Positions 1-7,609 of a DNA stretch of 64,000 bases are shown one piece after another. Positions within the stretch are counted from its first letter, which is position 1. The number at the start of each line of letters is the position of its first letter. The notes under the pieces were generated by a model. The model ran no database searches. It saw only the letters and a list, made by a program, of their open reading frames with translations, and was not told the DNA's origin. The stretch is from Streptomyces sp. NBC_01262. GTDB taxonomy: Bacteria > Actinomycetota > Actinomycetes > Streptomycetales > Streptomycetaceae. The stretch spans positions 5,657,501 through 5,721,500 of the forward strand of contig NZ_CP108462.1 of assembly GCF_036226365.1 (NCBI RefSeq). Reading direction: 5' to 3'. A program made the position numbers and the translations under genes.

Positions 1-720
1 GGCACCTTCTCCTACCCGGTGACGGCCACCAAGACCACGTACTACTACTCCTACGTCCAGCCGTCCGCGTACCTGAGTACCCTCCCCTACGCGGAGAACT
101 ACATCACCGTCCCGACCGCGGGCTCCTTCAAGGACGTCAAGCTGACGGTCGACGCCTACCGCCAGGTGACGGCGAAGGGCAAGCTGCTCGGGTCGTGCGG
201 GACAGCGGCGCTGACCCTGCAGTACTCGAAGAACGGCAGCAGCGGCTGGAAGACCATCGGCTCCGGCAAGGCCGGGGACCAGTACTCCAGCGGGTGCTCC
301 TTCTCGCTCAAGGGATACGGCTCCACGGACGGTTACTACCGCGTCCGCCACGCCGAGTCGGACCGCATGCTGGAGGCGATCTCCGCCAAGAAGCGGCTGA
401 ACCGCGTCGAGACGCGCATCATCGGCTTCGACATGACGCCCAACAGCCCTGCCGTCAACGGCAAGCTGACCGCCAAGGGCACGCTGCAGTACAAGTCGGG
501 CGGTAAGTGGAAGGCCTACAAGGGCGGAAAGATCGTCGTGGTCTTCCGGCCGAAGGGCGACAGCAACTGGTACTGGACAGTCAAGGGAACGACCGACTCC
601 AAGGGCCACTTCAGCCTCAGGACGAAGGCCTACCAGGACGGCACCTGGGCCACCTATCTCGCCGCCGACGCCAAGCACTTCTACAGCGAGTCGAAGACGG
701 AGTACGTCAATGCCCGTTAA
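1..720 (+). CDS. secreted Ig-like repeat protein, 5' truncated by window edge
   Basis: The reading frame is open from base 1, so the true start and any signal peptide lie outside the window; the visible part is about 239 residues. It aligns by eye with the C-terminal half of the next gene, sharing YSKxGSxGW, GYYRVxH, LNR, KGTL followed by GxWKAYxG, DxKHF and a final YVxxR. These look like two beta-sandwich (Ig-like) repeats. I infer an extracellular protein from the paralogue, which has a signal peptide. The function is unknown. The stop overlaps the start of the next gene by 11 bp, so the two are probably translationally coupled. Confidence 0.75.
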   Translation, partial: GTFSYPVTATKTTYYYSYVQPSAYLSTLPYAENYITVPTAGSFKDVKLTVDAYRQVTAKGKLLGSCGTAALTLQYSKNGSSGWKTIGSGKAGDQYSSGCSFSLKGYGSTDGYYRVRHAESDRMLEAISAKKRLNRVETRIIGFDMTPNSPAVNGKLTAKGTLQYKSGGKWKAYKGGKIVVVFRPKGDSNWYWTVKGTTDSKGHFSLRTKAYQDGTWATYLAADAKHFYSESKTEYVNAR

Positions 721-2437
721 GCCCGCCAAGCGCACCGCATTCGCCCTGGTCGCGGCCTCGGTGGCACTCTCCGTCGCCCTGACAGCCACGCCCGCCCTCG
801 CCGACCCCGCCTCTCCGCTGGGCATCGGCGTCGCCCGCACCGTCGACAGCCAGCGCGGCACCTTCACCGTGCCGGTGTGGACCGACGCCTCCGGGGCCGC
901 GGTCACCTCCGTCCAGGCCGTCATACGCGACACCGACGGCTCGGCCGTCGGCGACCCGCTGACCCTGCAGCAGTCCGGCGACGTCTGGGCGGTGGCCTCC
1001 GACGCCCCGCTCAAGCTGACCGAGGACGGCGGCAGCGTCCCGCACCTGGGCCGGTACGCGATCGACGTCACCGCCACCGACGACCAGGGCGACACCGTCA
1101 CCCGCAGCGGCGCCGGCACCCTGGACTTCACCCTGCGCCCCGACTTCACCGGCGCCGGGGAGGGCACCGGGCCGTGGGGCCAGAACACCCTCGTCCTGTC
1201 CCCGTCGACCCTGGACAAGGACCACCGGGCCACCGGCGCCGACGACCACCTCGTCGGCATCCAGCCCGGCAGCGGCGACCTGGTGCCGATCGCCGGCCGC
1301 ACGGTCGCCGTCACCCGCTCCTCCCAGTCCGACGTCAACAGCTACCTGCTCGGCCCCGACGCGGCCTCCGCCACCACCGGCGCCGACGGCCGGTTCACCA
1401 CCGGCCCGCTCCAGGCGGACGGTTCCGTCGCCCTCACCGCCGAGTTCAGCGAGAACAGCGACGAGGTGCACGGCTCGGCCATCCTCACCGGCTATCCCAC
1501 CTACTCCCAGACCACCGGGTACCTCACCGCCGGCGCCAACCTCAAGCGGGCGGCCCCCGGCCAGAAGGTCACCATCAGCGGCTACGTCCGCAGCGGCACC
1601 TCCGCCACCTCCCCGGGCATCGCCGGCGCCCATGTCACCGTCTCGCCCAACGGCTACGCGCCCAGCGGCCAGCCCGGCGAGGTCACCGTCACCACCGACG
1701 CCGCCGGTCACTTCAGCGGGGTCGTGACCGCGGCACCGGACGCCATGAGCGGCTGGAGCGCCGCCCTCGCCGACCGGTTCGTGACCGGTGACAAGGCCAA
1801 CGGCTCGGTCGTCGTGCCGGAGTACTCCTCCTTCGTCAACCTGAAGTCGACGCTCGCCGCGACCGGCAAGGTCACCGTCAAGGGCCGCATCGTGGCCACG
1901 TACGCGCGCAACTCCGCGATCTACCACGGCCAGGTCGTTCACCTGGAGTACTCAAAGGACGGCTCGACCGGCTGGAAGGACCTCGGCACGACCACCCAGG
2001 GTGCCGACTCCAGTTCCTTCTCCATCACCAAGTGGGGCTACGTGGACGGCTACTACCGCGTCCACCACTTCATCTCCGACGAGCTCGCCGCGAGCTACAG
2101 CACCCCCGTCCGGCTCAACCGGACCAACACCAACGTCTACTCCATCAGCGCCACCCCCGCCAAGGTCTCCAAGGGCGCCACGGTGACCGTCAAGGGCACC
2201 CTCAAGGAGTACAAGAACGGCTCCTGGAAGGCCTACGCGGGCCAGAAGGTCTACCTGTACTTCCAGAAGAAGGGCTCGACCTCCTGGACGTACATCACCT
2301 CCGGCAAGACCGGCTCCAACGGCGCCGCCAAGCTCAAGGGCAAGGCCACCAAGGACGGTTACTGGCTGATCCAGTACTTCGGTGACTCCAAGCACTTCAA
2401 CAGCGACGGCGTGAAGGACTACGTCGACGTGCGCTGA
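710..2437 (+). CDS. secreted protein with Ig-like repeats, paralogue of the upstream gene
   Basis: The 575-residue product begins with a clear Sec signal peptide: basic residues 3-8, a hydrophobic stretch at about 10-28, and an AxA-type cleavage site (ALA) near residue 31. The mature part is rich in Thr, Gly, Val and Asp and reads as several beta-sandwich repeats. The last 180 or so residues resemble the preceding gene. The ATG at 710 has a GGAG motif at 699-702 inside the upstream gene, which supports coupled translation. No enzyme motif was seen. Possible roles are surface adhesion or binding of wall or carbohydrate ligands; this is inference only. Confidence 0.8.
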   Translation: MPVKPAKRTAFALVAASVALSVALTATPALADPASPLGIGVARTVDSQRGTFTVPVWTDASGAAVTSVQAVIRDTDGSAVGDPLTLQQSGDVWAVASDAPLKLTEDGGSVPHLGRYAIDVTATDDQGDTVTRSGAGTLDFTLRPDFTGAGEGTGPWGQNTLVLSPSTLDKDHRATGADDHLVGIQPGSGDLVPIAGRTVAVTRSSQSDVNSYLLGPDAASATTGADGRFTTGPLQADGSVALTAEFSENSDEVHGSAILTGYPTYSQTTGYLTAGANLKRAAPGQKVTISGYVRSGTSATSPGIAGAHVTVSPNGYAPSGQPGEVTVTTDAAGHFSGVVTAAPDAMSGWSAALADRFVTGDKANGSVVVPEYSSFVNLKSTLAATGKVTVKGRIVATYARNSAIYHGQVVHLEYSKDGSTGWKDLGTTTQGADSSSFSITKWGYVDGYYRVHHFISDELAASYSTPVRLNRTNTNVYSISATPAKVSKGATVTVKGTLKEYKNGSWKAYAGQKVYLYFQKKGSTSWTYITSGKTGSNGAAKLKGKATKDGYWLIQYFGDSKHFNSDGVKDYVDVR

Positions 2438-2464
2438 CACACGCTGACGTACGCCGGGACCAAG

Positions 2465-2499
2465 GCCCGCCCGGGGGCATAACGGCCACCTGGGCGGGC
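2465..2499 (+). terminator. GC-rich hairpin after the tandem secreted genes
   Basis: GCCCGCCC at 2465-2472 can pair with GGGCGGGC at 2492-2499 across an 18-base loop. It lies just after the stop of the secreted protein and just before the small membrane protein gene. There is no U-tract, as is common in Streptomyces. It could also act as an mRNA-stabilising stem. Confidence 0.4.
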
Positions 2500-2510
2500 A
2501 CCCGACTCCC

Positions 2511-2777
2511 ATGGAGATTTCGGGCGTTGTCAGCGCACTGATCATCGGTCTCGTCATCGGCGTGCTCGGCCGGATAGCCCTTCCCGGCCGCCAGCACATC
2601 CCCGTCTGGCTCACCATCGTCATCGGCATCATCGCCGCGTTCGTCGGTGCCGCCATCGCGAAGGCGTTCGGCGTCGCCGACACCAATGGCATCGACTGGA
2701 TCGAATGGCTGATCCAGATCGGCCTCGCGATGGTCGGCGTCGGCTTCGCCGACCGCGCCTACGGCCGCGGCCGCTGA
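2511..2777 (+). CDS. GlsB/YeaQ/YmgE-type small membrane protein
   Basis: This 88-residue protein is almost entirely hydrophobic, with three predicted membrane helices at about 5-22, 30-50 and 66-82. The first helix is followed by the family-typical GRIALPG turn. This matches the transglycosylase-associated (GlsB/YeaQ/YmgE) family, which is linked to stress responses; its biochemical role is not established. The ATG has no good Shine-Dalgarno sequence, so it may be leaderless or depend on the preceding transcript. A GC-rich hairpin sits 12 bp upstream. It faces the glutamate decarboxylase gene convergently across 15 bp. Confidence 0.85.
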   Translation: MEISGVVSALIIGLVIGVLGRIALPGRQHIPVWLTIVIGIIAAFVGAAIAKAFGVADTNGIDWIEWLIQIGLAMVGVGFADRAYGRGR

Positions 2778-2792
2778 GGCCACCGGCCGACG

Positions 2793-4196
2793 TCAGTGAT
2801 GGAACGCCGTCGCCGTCCCCGCGGGCCGCCGCAGGGGCCCCGACTGGGCCCGCAACTCCGGGAGCAGCCGGTCCAGTTCGTCCGTGAGCAGGTCGGCCAG
2901 ATCCTGCGAGAAGCCGTTGCGGCACACCACCCGCAGCACCGCCAGATCCTCGCGGTTCGCCGGATACGTGTACGCCGGGACCAGCCACCCGCGCTCGCGC
3001 AGCCGCCGCGAGACGTCGAAGACGTCGTAGGCGCTGATTCCCTCGGCGGTGGTGAAGGAGAAGACCGGCAGCTCGTCGCCGTGGGTGACCAGCCGGAAGT
3101 CGCCCATGGCGGCGATCCGTTGGGCCAGCGACATGGCGACGTCCCGCGAGTCCTGCTGGACGGTCCGGAAGCCCTCCCGCCCGAGCCGCAGGAAGGTGTA
3201 GTACTGCGCGACGACCTGGGCCCCCGGGCGGGAGAAGTTCAGAGCGAAGGTCGGCATGTCGCCGCCCAGGTAGTTGACCCGGAAGACCAGTTCCTCCGGC
3301 AGCGCATCGGCGTCCCGCCACAGCGCCCAGCCCACCCCCGGGTACACCAGCCCGTACTTGTGCCCCGAGGTGTTGATCGAGGCGACCCGGGGCAGCCGGA
3401 AGTCCCACACCAGCTCCGGGTCGAGGAAGGGCGCGATCATCGCGCCGGACGCGCCGTCCACGTGCACCGGGACATCGAGCCCGGTGCGCGACTGGAGCTC
3501 GTCCAGCGCCGCGCAGATCTCCGCCACCGGCTCGTACGACCCGTCGAAGGTCGACCCGAGGACGGCGACCACCCCGATGGTGTTCTCGTCGCACAGCGCG
3601 AGCGCCGACTCCGCGTCCATGTGCAGCCGGTCGCCCTCCACCGGCACCAGTCGCGCCTCCACCTCCCAGAAGGTGCAGAACTTCTCCCAGCACACCTGCA
3701 CATTCGCGCCCATGATCAGATTCGGCCGCGCGCTCCCCGGATACCGGCTCCCCATCCGCTTCATCCAGCGCCGCTTCAGCGCCATCCCCGCGAGCATGCA
3801 CGCCTCGCTCGACCCGGTCGTCGAGCAGCCCACCGCGCCCGACGGGTCCGGGGCGTGCCACAGGTCGGCCAGTATGGCCACGCAGCGCCGCTCCAGCTCC
3901 GCCGTGCGCGGGTACTCGTCCTTGTCGATCATGTTCTTGTCGCGGCACTCAGCCATCAGCACATCGGCCTGCGGCTCCATCCACGTCGTCACGAACGTCG
4001 CCAGGTTCAGCCGCGCGTTCCCGTCCAGCATCAGCTCGTCGTGGACCAGCTGATAGGCCGTATGGGGCGTCATCGGCCCGTCCGGCAGCCGGTGCTTGGG
4101 CGGTGCCGTGAGCATGCCGGCCGCCGGGTTCGCGTCCCCGTAGAAGGGGTTGACGGCGAGTGCTCGCCGGTCGTCATCGCCTTTGTGAAGCGCCAT
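2793..4196 (-). CDS. gad: glutamate decarboxylase (PLP-dependent)
   Basis: Predicted to decarboxylate L-glutamate to GABA and CO2 in the cytoplasm. The 467-residue length is that of bacterial GadB enzymes. Residues 1-30 match the GadB N-terminus (ALAVNPFYGD). The STTGSSEA segment near 125-132 binds the PLP phosphate, HVDGAS near 245-250 carries the PLP-interacting Asp, and SGHKYG near 277-282 carries the Schiff-base Lys280. I chose the ATG at 4196 because the sequence upstream of it has no family character. The gene sits 25 bp downstream of a LysE-type exporter on the same strand, so export of an amino acid or GABA-related product is conceivable. Confidence 0.93.
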   Translation of the reverse strand: MALHKGDDDRRALAVNPFYGDANPAAGMLTAPPKHRLPDGPMTPHTAYQLVHDELMLDGNARLNLATFVTTWMEPQADVLMAECRDKNMIDKDEYPRTAELERRCVAILADLWHAPDPSGAVGCSTTGSSEACMLAGMALKRRWMKRMGSRYPGSARPNLIMGANVQVCWEKFCTFWEVEARLVPVEGDRLHMDAESALALCDENTIGVVAVLGSTFDGSYEPVAEICAALDELQSRTGLDVPVHVDGASGAMIAPFLDPELVWDFRLPRVASINTSGHKYGLVYPGVGWALWRDADALPEELVFRVNYLGGDMPTFALNFSRPGAQVVAQYYTFLRLGREGFRTVQQDSRDVAMSLAQRIAAMGDFRLVTHGDELPVFSFTTAEGISAYDVFDVSRRLRERGWLVPAYTYPANREDLAVLRVVCRNGFSQDLADLLTDELDRLLPELRAQSGPLRRPAGTATAFHH

Positions 4197-4221
4197 GAAC
4201 CGGACGATACGGGGGTTGCCG

Positions 4222-4878
4222 TCAGCCCGCACTCGCTAGCGACAGCTTCGCCGCGAAGCCCAGGAACAGCGCCGCCGCGCCCGAGGTGAGCCCCGCCGAC
4301 AGCCGCTTGCGGCGCCGGAACTGGGCGGCGAGATAGGTGCCGCCCAGGATCAGCGTCGACAGATAGCAGAAGCTGAACACCTGCGCGATGGTGCCCAGGA
4401 CCAGGAAGGACAGCGCCGGGTGCGCGTATCCCGGCTCCACGAACTGCACGAAGAACGAGATGAAGAACAGGATCGCCTTCGGATTCAGCAGGCTGATCAC
4501 CAGCGCCCGCCGGAACGGCGCCTCGCCCTCCCCCGAGAGCTCCGGTGCGGCGCTCTCCGCGACCGCCTCGTGCCGCGTACGCCACATGCCCACCGCCGCC
4601 CGCGCCATCCCGAACGCGATCCAGGCCAGATAGACCGCCCCCGCGTACTTCACGACCCCGAACAGCAGCGCGTTCGCCTTCAGCAGCCCCGCCACGCCCG
4701 CCGCCGAGCCCGTCATGAGCACCGTGTCGCCCAGAAAGACCCCGCAGGCGGCGCCATAGGCCGTACGGATGCCCCGGCGGGCGGCCACGGACAGCACGTA
4801 CAGCGAGTTCGGCCCCGGCAGCAGGACGATGAGCACGGTGCCCAGCACATAGGTCGGAAGGTCGGTTATCCCCAGCAT
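4222..4878 (-). CDS. LysE/RhtB-family amino-acid exporter
   Basis: A 218-residue inner-membrane protein with about six hydrophobic helices. The N-terminal GTVLIVLLPGPNSLYVL segment (about 12-28) and the following RRGIRTAYGAACGVFLGD are the LysE/RhtB signature, closest in feel to the leucine exporter LeuE. It should catalyse proton-coupled efflux of amino acids; the substrate cannot be read from the sequence. It lies immediately upstream of, and probably co-transcribed with, the glutamate decarboxylase gene. Confidence 0.88.
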   Translation of the reverse strand: MLGITDLPTYVLGTVLIVLLPGPNSLYVLSVAARRGIRTAYGAACGVFLGDTVLMTGSAAGVAGLLKANALLFGVVKYAGAVYLAWIAFGMARAAVGMWRTRHEAVAESAAPELSGEGEAPFRRALVISLLNPKAILFFISFFVQFVEPGYAHPALSFLVLGTIAQVFSFCYLSTLILGGTYLAAQFRRRKRLSAGLTSGAAALFLGFAAKLSLASAG

Positions 4879-4911
4879 GTGGACGACTATCGCATGCGCT
4901 TCCGACAGGCC

Positions 4912-5283
4912 CTAGGGGGTATCCGGGGTGATGACTGCCGCCGTGCCGTAGGCGCAGACCTCAGTGCCGACGTCGGCCGCCTCCGAGACGTCGAAGCGCA
5001 TCATGAGCACCGCGTTGGCGCCGCGCGCCCGCGCCTGTTCGACGAGGCGTTCCATGGCCTGGTTGCGGGTCTCCACCAGGGTCTTGGTGAGCCCTTTGAG
5101 CTCGCCGCCGACCAGGGACTTCAGCCCCGCGCCGATCTGGCTGCCGAGGTGGCGGGAGCGGACGGTGAGGCCGAAGACCTCGCCGATGACCCGCTCGACG
5201 CGGAAGCCGGGCACGTCGTTGGTGGTGACCACGAGGACGTCGGACTGCTGCGGCTGGCCGCCGCCGTATTCGTCGATACCCAT
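4912..5283 (-). CDS. YbjQ-family protein (DUF74)
   Basis: A 123-residue protein whose core (residues about 15-115) matches the YbjQ/DUF74 fold: VLVVTTNDVPGFRVERVIGEV, a central helix with NQAMERL, and ANAVLMMRFDVS. Members form pentameric beta rings and are annotated as putative heavy-metal-binding, but no function is established. It lies 15 bp downstream of the ABC ATPase gene on the same strand and could be its operon partner. The ATG at 5283 gives the standard family length. Confidence 0.85.
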   Translation of the reverse strand: MGIDEYGGGQPQQSDVLVVTTNDVPGFRVERVIGEVFGLTVRSRHLGSQIGAGLKSLVGGELKGLTKTLVETRNQAMERLVEQARARGANAVLMMRFDVSEAADVGTEVCAYGTAAVITPDTP

Positions 5284-5298
5284 ACGGGCATCGTGCGC

Positions 5299-6621
5299 CT
5301 ACTCCAGCCGCGGCGCCTCCGCCGGGGCCGGGCAGATGCGGCGGCCCTCGTGGTCGAAGACGTACAGATGGGCGAGGTCGACCAGCAGCGGGACGCGCTC
5401 GCCGGGACGCAGGAAGAGGTCGGGGCCGGTGCGTACGACCAGGTCACCGGCCTGGACGGGCGGCAGCTCGGCCGTGGGGGCGGCGGGCGGCGCGGACGGC
5501 TGGCGGTCCAGGACGGCGACCCGCTGGATGAGCCGCCCGAGCCCCGCCCCGCGCTTGGCGGCGGCGCGCTGCCGAGGCGGCCGGGTGACGGGCCTGGCCG
5601 CCTCCAGCTCCGGTACGACGGCCGGCAGTGCCCCGGTGTTGAGGTGCACCAGCGACTCGTGCCCCTGGTACTCGACATGCTCGACGATCCCGCTCAGCAG
5701 CACCTCGCCCGGCCGGGCGGTGCCGGGCGCCGCGATCCGTACGGCCTCCGAGCGCAGGCCGACGATGATCTGGCGGCCCTGCTGGATCCGCAGCAGCTGA
5801 TGGTCCTGGGTCAGCGGCTCCTGCATCCCCAGCCGCTGCCGCCCGAAGTCGATCCAGAGCCCGCCGCCCAGCGGGGCGTGCACGGTCGCCTGGAGCAGAT
5901 TGATCCTCGGCGTGCCGATGAAGGCGGCCACGAAGACGTTCTCCGGCAGGTGATATGCCTCCCGGGGGCTGCTGACCTGCTGGAGCACCCCGCTGCGCAT
6001 GATCGCGACCCGGTCGCCCAGCGACATCGCCTCGGCCTGGTCGTGGGTGACGTAGACCGTGGTCACCCCCATGCCCCGGGTGAGCCGGGAGATCTCCGCC
6101 CGCAGGTGCGAGCGCAGCTTCGCGTCGAGATTGGACAGCGGCTCGTCCATCAGGAAGACCGACGGATGCCGGGAGATCGCCCGCCCCATCGCGACCCGCT
6201 GCCGCTCGCCGCCCGACAGCTGCCCGGGATAGCGGTCCAGGATGTCCTCGATGCCGAGCGTGCGGGCCGTCTCGTCGACCCGGGGCCCGGTCTCCTCGCG
6301 CGGCATCTCGAAGCGCAGCGGGAAGCCGATGTTCTCGCGGCTGGTCATGCTCGGGTAGAGCGCGAAGTTCTGGAAGACCATCGCCATGCGGCGGTCGCCG
6401 GGCGGGAGGTCGTTCGCGTACTCGCCGTCGAGCAGCAGCTCGCCGCTGGTGACGGTCTCCAGGCCCGCGATCATGCGCAGGACGGTCGACTTGCCGCAGC
6501 CGGACGGCCCGAGCAGGACCAGGAACTCCCCGGGCTCGATGTCCAGCGAGAACCGGTCCACGGCGCGGACGCCCCGACCGTAGACCTTTGATACGTCGTT
6601 CAGTGCGATCGCGCGCGTCAT
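5299..6621 (-). CDS. ABC transporter ATP-binding protein, MalK/UgpC type
   Basis: A 440-residue ATPase with Walker A GPSGCGKST near residue 38, the signature LSGGERQRVAMGRAI near 135-150, Walker B VFLMDEP, and a switch histidine in VYVTHDQAEAM. The C-terminal third is an extended TOBE/regulatory region of the MalK/MsiK type, longer than usual because of a Pro/Ala-rich insertion near 340-375. Such proteins energise uptake of sugars or sugar phosphates. No permease or binding-protein gene lies nearby, so it is an orphan that probably serves permeases encoded elsewhere, as MsiK does. The ATG at 6621 was chosen over a longer frame lacking family character. Confidence 0.9.
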   Translation of the reverse strand: MTRAIALNDVSKVYGRGVRAVDRFSLDIEPGEFLVLLGPSGCGKSTVLRMIAGLETVTSGELLLDGEYANDLPPGDRRMAMVFQNFALYPSMTSRENIGFPLRFEMPREETGPRVDETARTLGIEDILDRYPGQLSGGERQRVAMGRAISRHPSVFLMDEPLSNLDAKLRSHLRAEISRLTRGMGVTTVYVTHDQAEAMSLGDRVAIMRSGVLQQVSSPREAYHLPENVFVAAFIGTPRINLLQATVHAPLGGGLWIDFGRQRLGMQEPLTQDHQLLRIQQGRQIIVGLRSEAVRIAAPGTARPGEVLLSGIVEHVEYQGHESLVHLNTGALPAVVPELEAARPVTRPPRQRAAAKRGAGLGRLIQRVAVLDRQPSAPPAAPTAELPPVQAGDLVVRTGPDLFLRPGERVPLLVDLAHLYVFDHEGRRICPAPAEAPRLE

Positions 6622-6742
6622 ATGGTTCCGCCGTGTTTCCGCAGTGGTTCCGCTGGGGAAGGAGAAACGTTTGGGAGGAAGGTAGTCCACCGTTCCCGGC
6701 CTGGGAACGGTTTGGTCAGGACGCCGTTGATACTTTGTGCGA

Positions 6743-7426
6743 GTGAACACTCTCGCCATGGGCCCGAACTGGCTCGACCCCGATTACCTCATCTCGACGC
6801 TGGGCCTCATCGGCCTGCTCGCGATCGTCTTCGCCGAGTCGGGGCTCCTCTTCGGCTTCTTCCTGCCCGGCGACTCGCTCCTGTTCACCGGCGGGCTCCT
6901 CGTCGCCGGCAACAAGCTCGACCACCCGATCTGGCTCGTCGCCCTCCTCGTCATCCTCGCCGCCATCGCCGGCGACCAGGTCGGCTACCTCTTCGGGCGC
7001 AAGGTCGGGCCCTCCCTCTTCCGCCGGCCCGACTCCAGGCTCTTCAAGCAGGAGAACATCGAGAAGGCGCACGACTTCTTCGAGAAGTACGGTGCGAAGT
7101 CTCTGGTCCTCGCCCGCTTCGTCCCCATCGTGCGGACCTTCACCCCGATCATCGCCGGCGTCAGCCGCATGAACTACCGCTCTTTCATCACCTACAACGT
7201 CATCGGCGGCACCCTCTGGGGCGGCGGCGTCACCCTCCTCGGCTACTGGCTCGGCCAGATCGAGTTCGTCCGCACCCACATCGAACTCATCCTCATCGCC
7301 ATCGTCTTCATCTCCGTCATCCCCATCGCCATCGAGTTCCTCCGCGCCCGCGCCAAGTCCAAGCGGGCCGGTGCGGCCGCGGCGGAGCCGGGCGAGCGCG
7401 TGGGCGGCGGCCGCCACCGGCGCTAG
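6743..7426 (+). CDS. DedA-family membrane protein
   Basis: A 227-residue membrane protein with the DedA/SNARE-associated signatures: FAESGLLFGFFLPGDSLL near residues 25-42, GDQVGYLFGRKVGPSLF near 75-91, FFEKYGAKSLVLARFVPIVRTF and the GxLWGG motif further on. DedA proteins are linked to membrane homeostasis and lipid-carrier translocation. The GTG at 6743 is preferred; a GTG at 6737 and an ATG at 6758 are alternatives. It is divergent from the ABC ATPase across about 120 bp that must hold both promoters. Confidence 0.9.
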   Translation: MNTLAMGPNWLDPDYLISTLGLIGLLAIVFAESGLLFGFFLPGDSLLFTGGLLVAGNKLDHPIWLVALLVILAAIAGDQVGYLFGRKVGPSLFRRPDSRLFKQENIEKAHDFFEKYGAKSLVLARFVPIVRTFTPIIAGVSRMNYRSFITYNVIGGTLWGGGVTLLGYWLGQIEFVRTHIELILIAIVFISVIPIAIEFLRARAKSKRAGAAAAEPGERVGGGRHRR

Positions 7427-7458
7427 GCGGCGCCCTTCGGGCGTTTGAGGACCGGGGT

Positions 7459-7495
7459 CTGGGGCGGAGCCCCAGCGGGTCCGGGCGGAGCCCGG
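7459..7495. repeat. two consecutive GC-rich hairpins after the DedA gene
   Basis: CTGGGGC (7459-7465) pairs with GCCCCAG (7469-7475) over a GGA loop, and CCGGGC (7481-7486) pairs with GCCCGG (7490-7495) over another GGA loop. Both have the shape of a mobile or conserved intergenic motif common in Streptomyces chromosomes. The location after the DedA stop makes terminator or transcript-stabiliser roles likely. The rest of the 183-bp gap shows no gene. Confidence 0.55.
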
Positions 7496-7609
7496 TTTCG
7501 GGAAGGGGCGGGGTGGGGGAAACGCCCCCGTCGCGCATGACGCGCAGCGATCCGGCAAGGTGAGCGCACACAAACAGCAAAGCCGCATGCGCAGCGAAAG
7601 GCACAAACC

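Noticed and set aside
4420..6591. Very long plus-strand frame opposite LysE, YbjQ and ABC ATPase genes
   Set aside because: High GC removes stop codons in the antisense frame; the composition is Arg/Ala/Pro-rich and no domain is seen. The minus-strand genes have full motifs.
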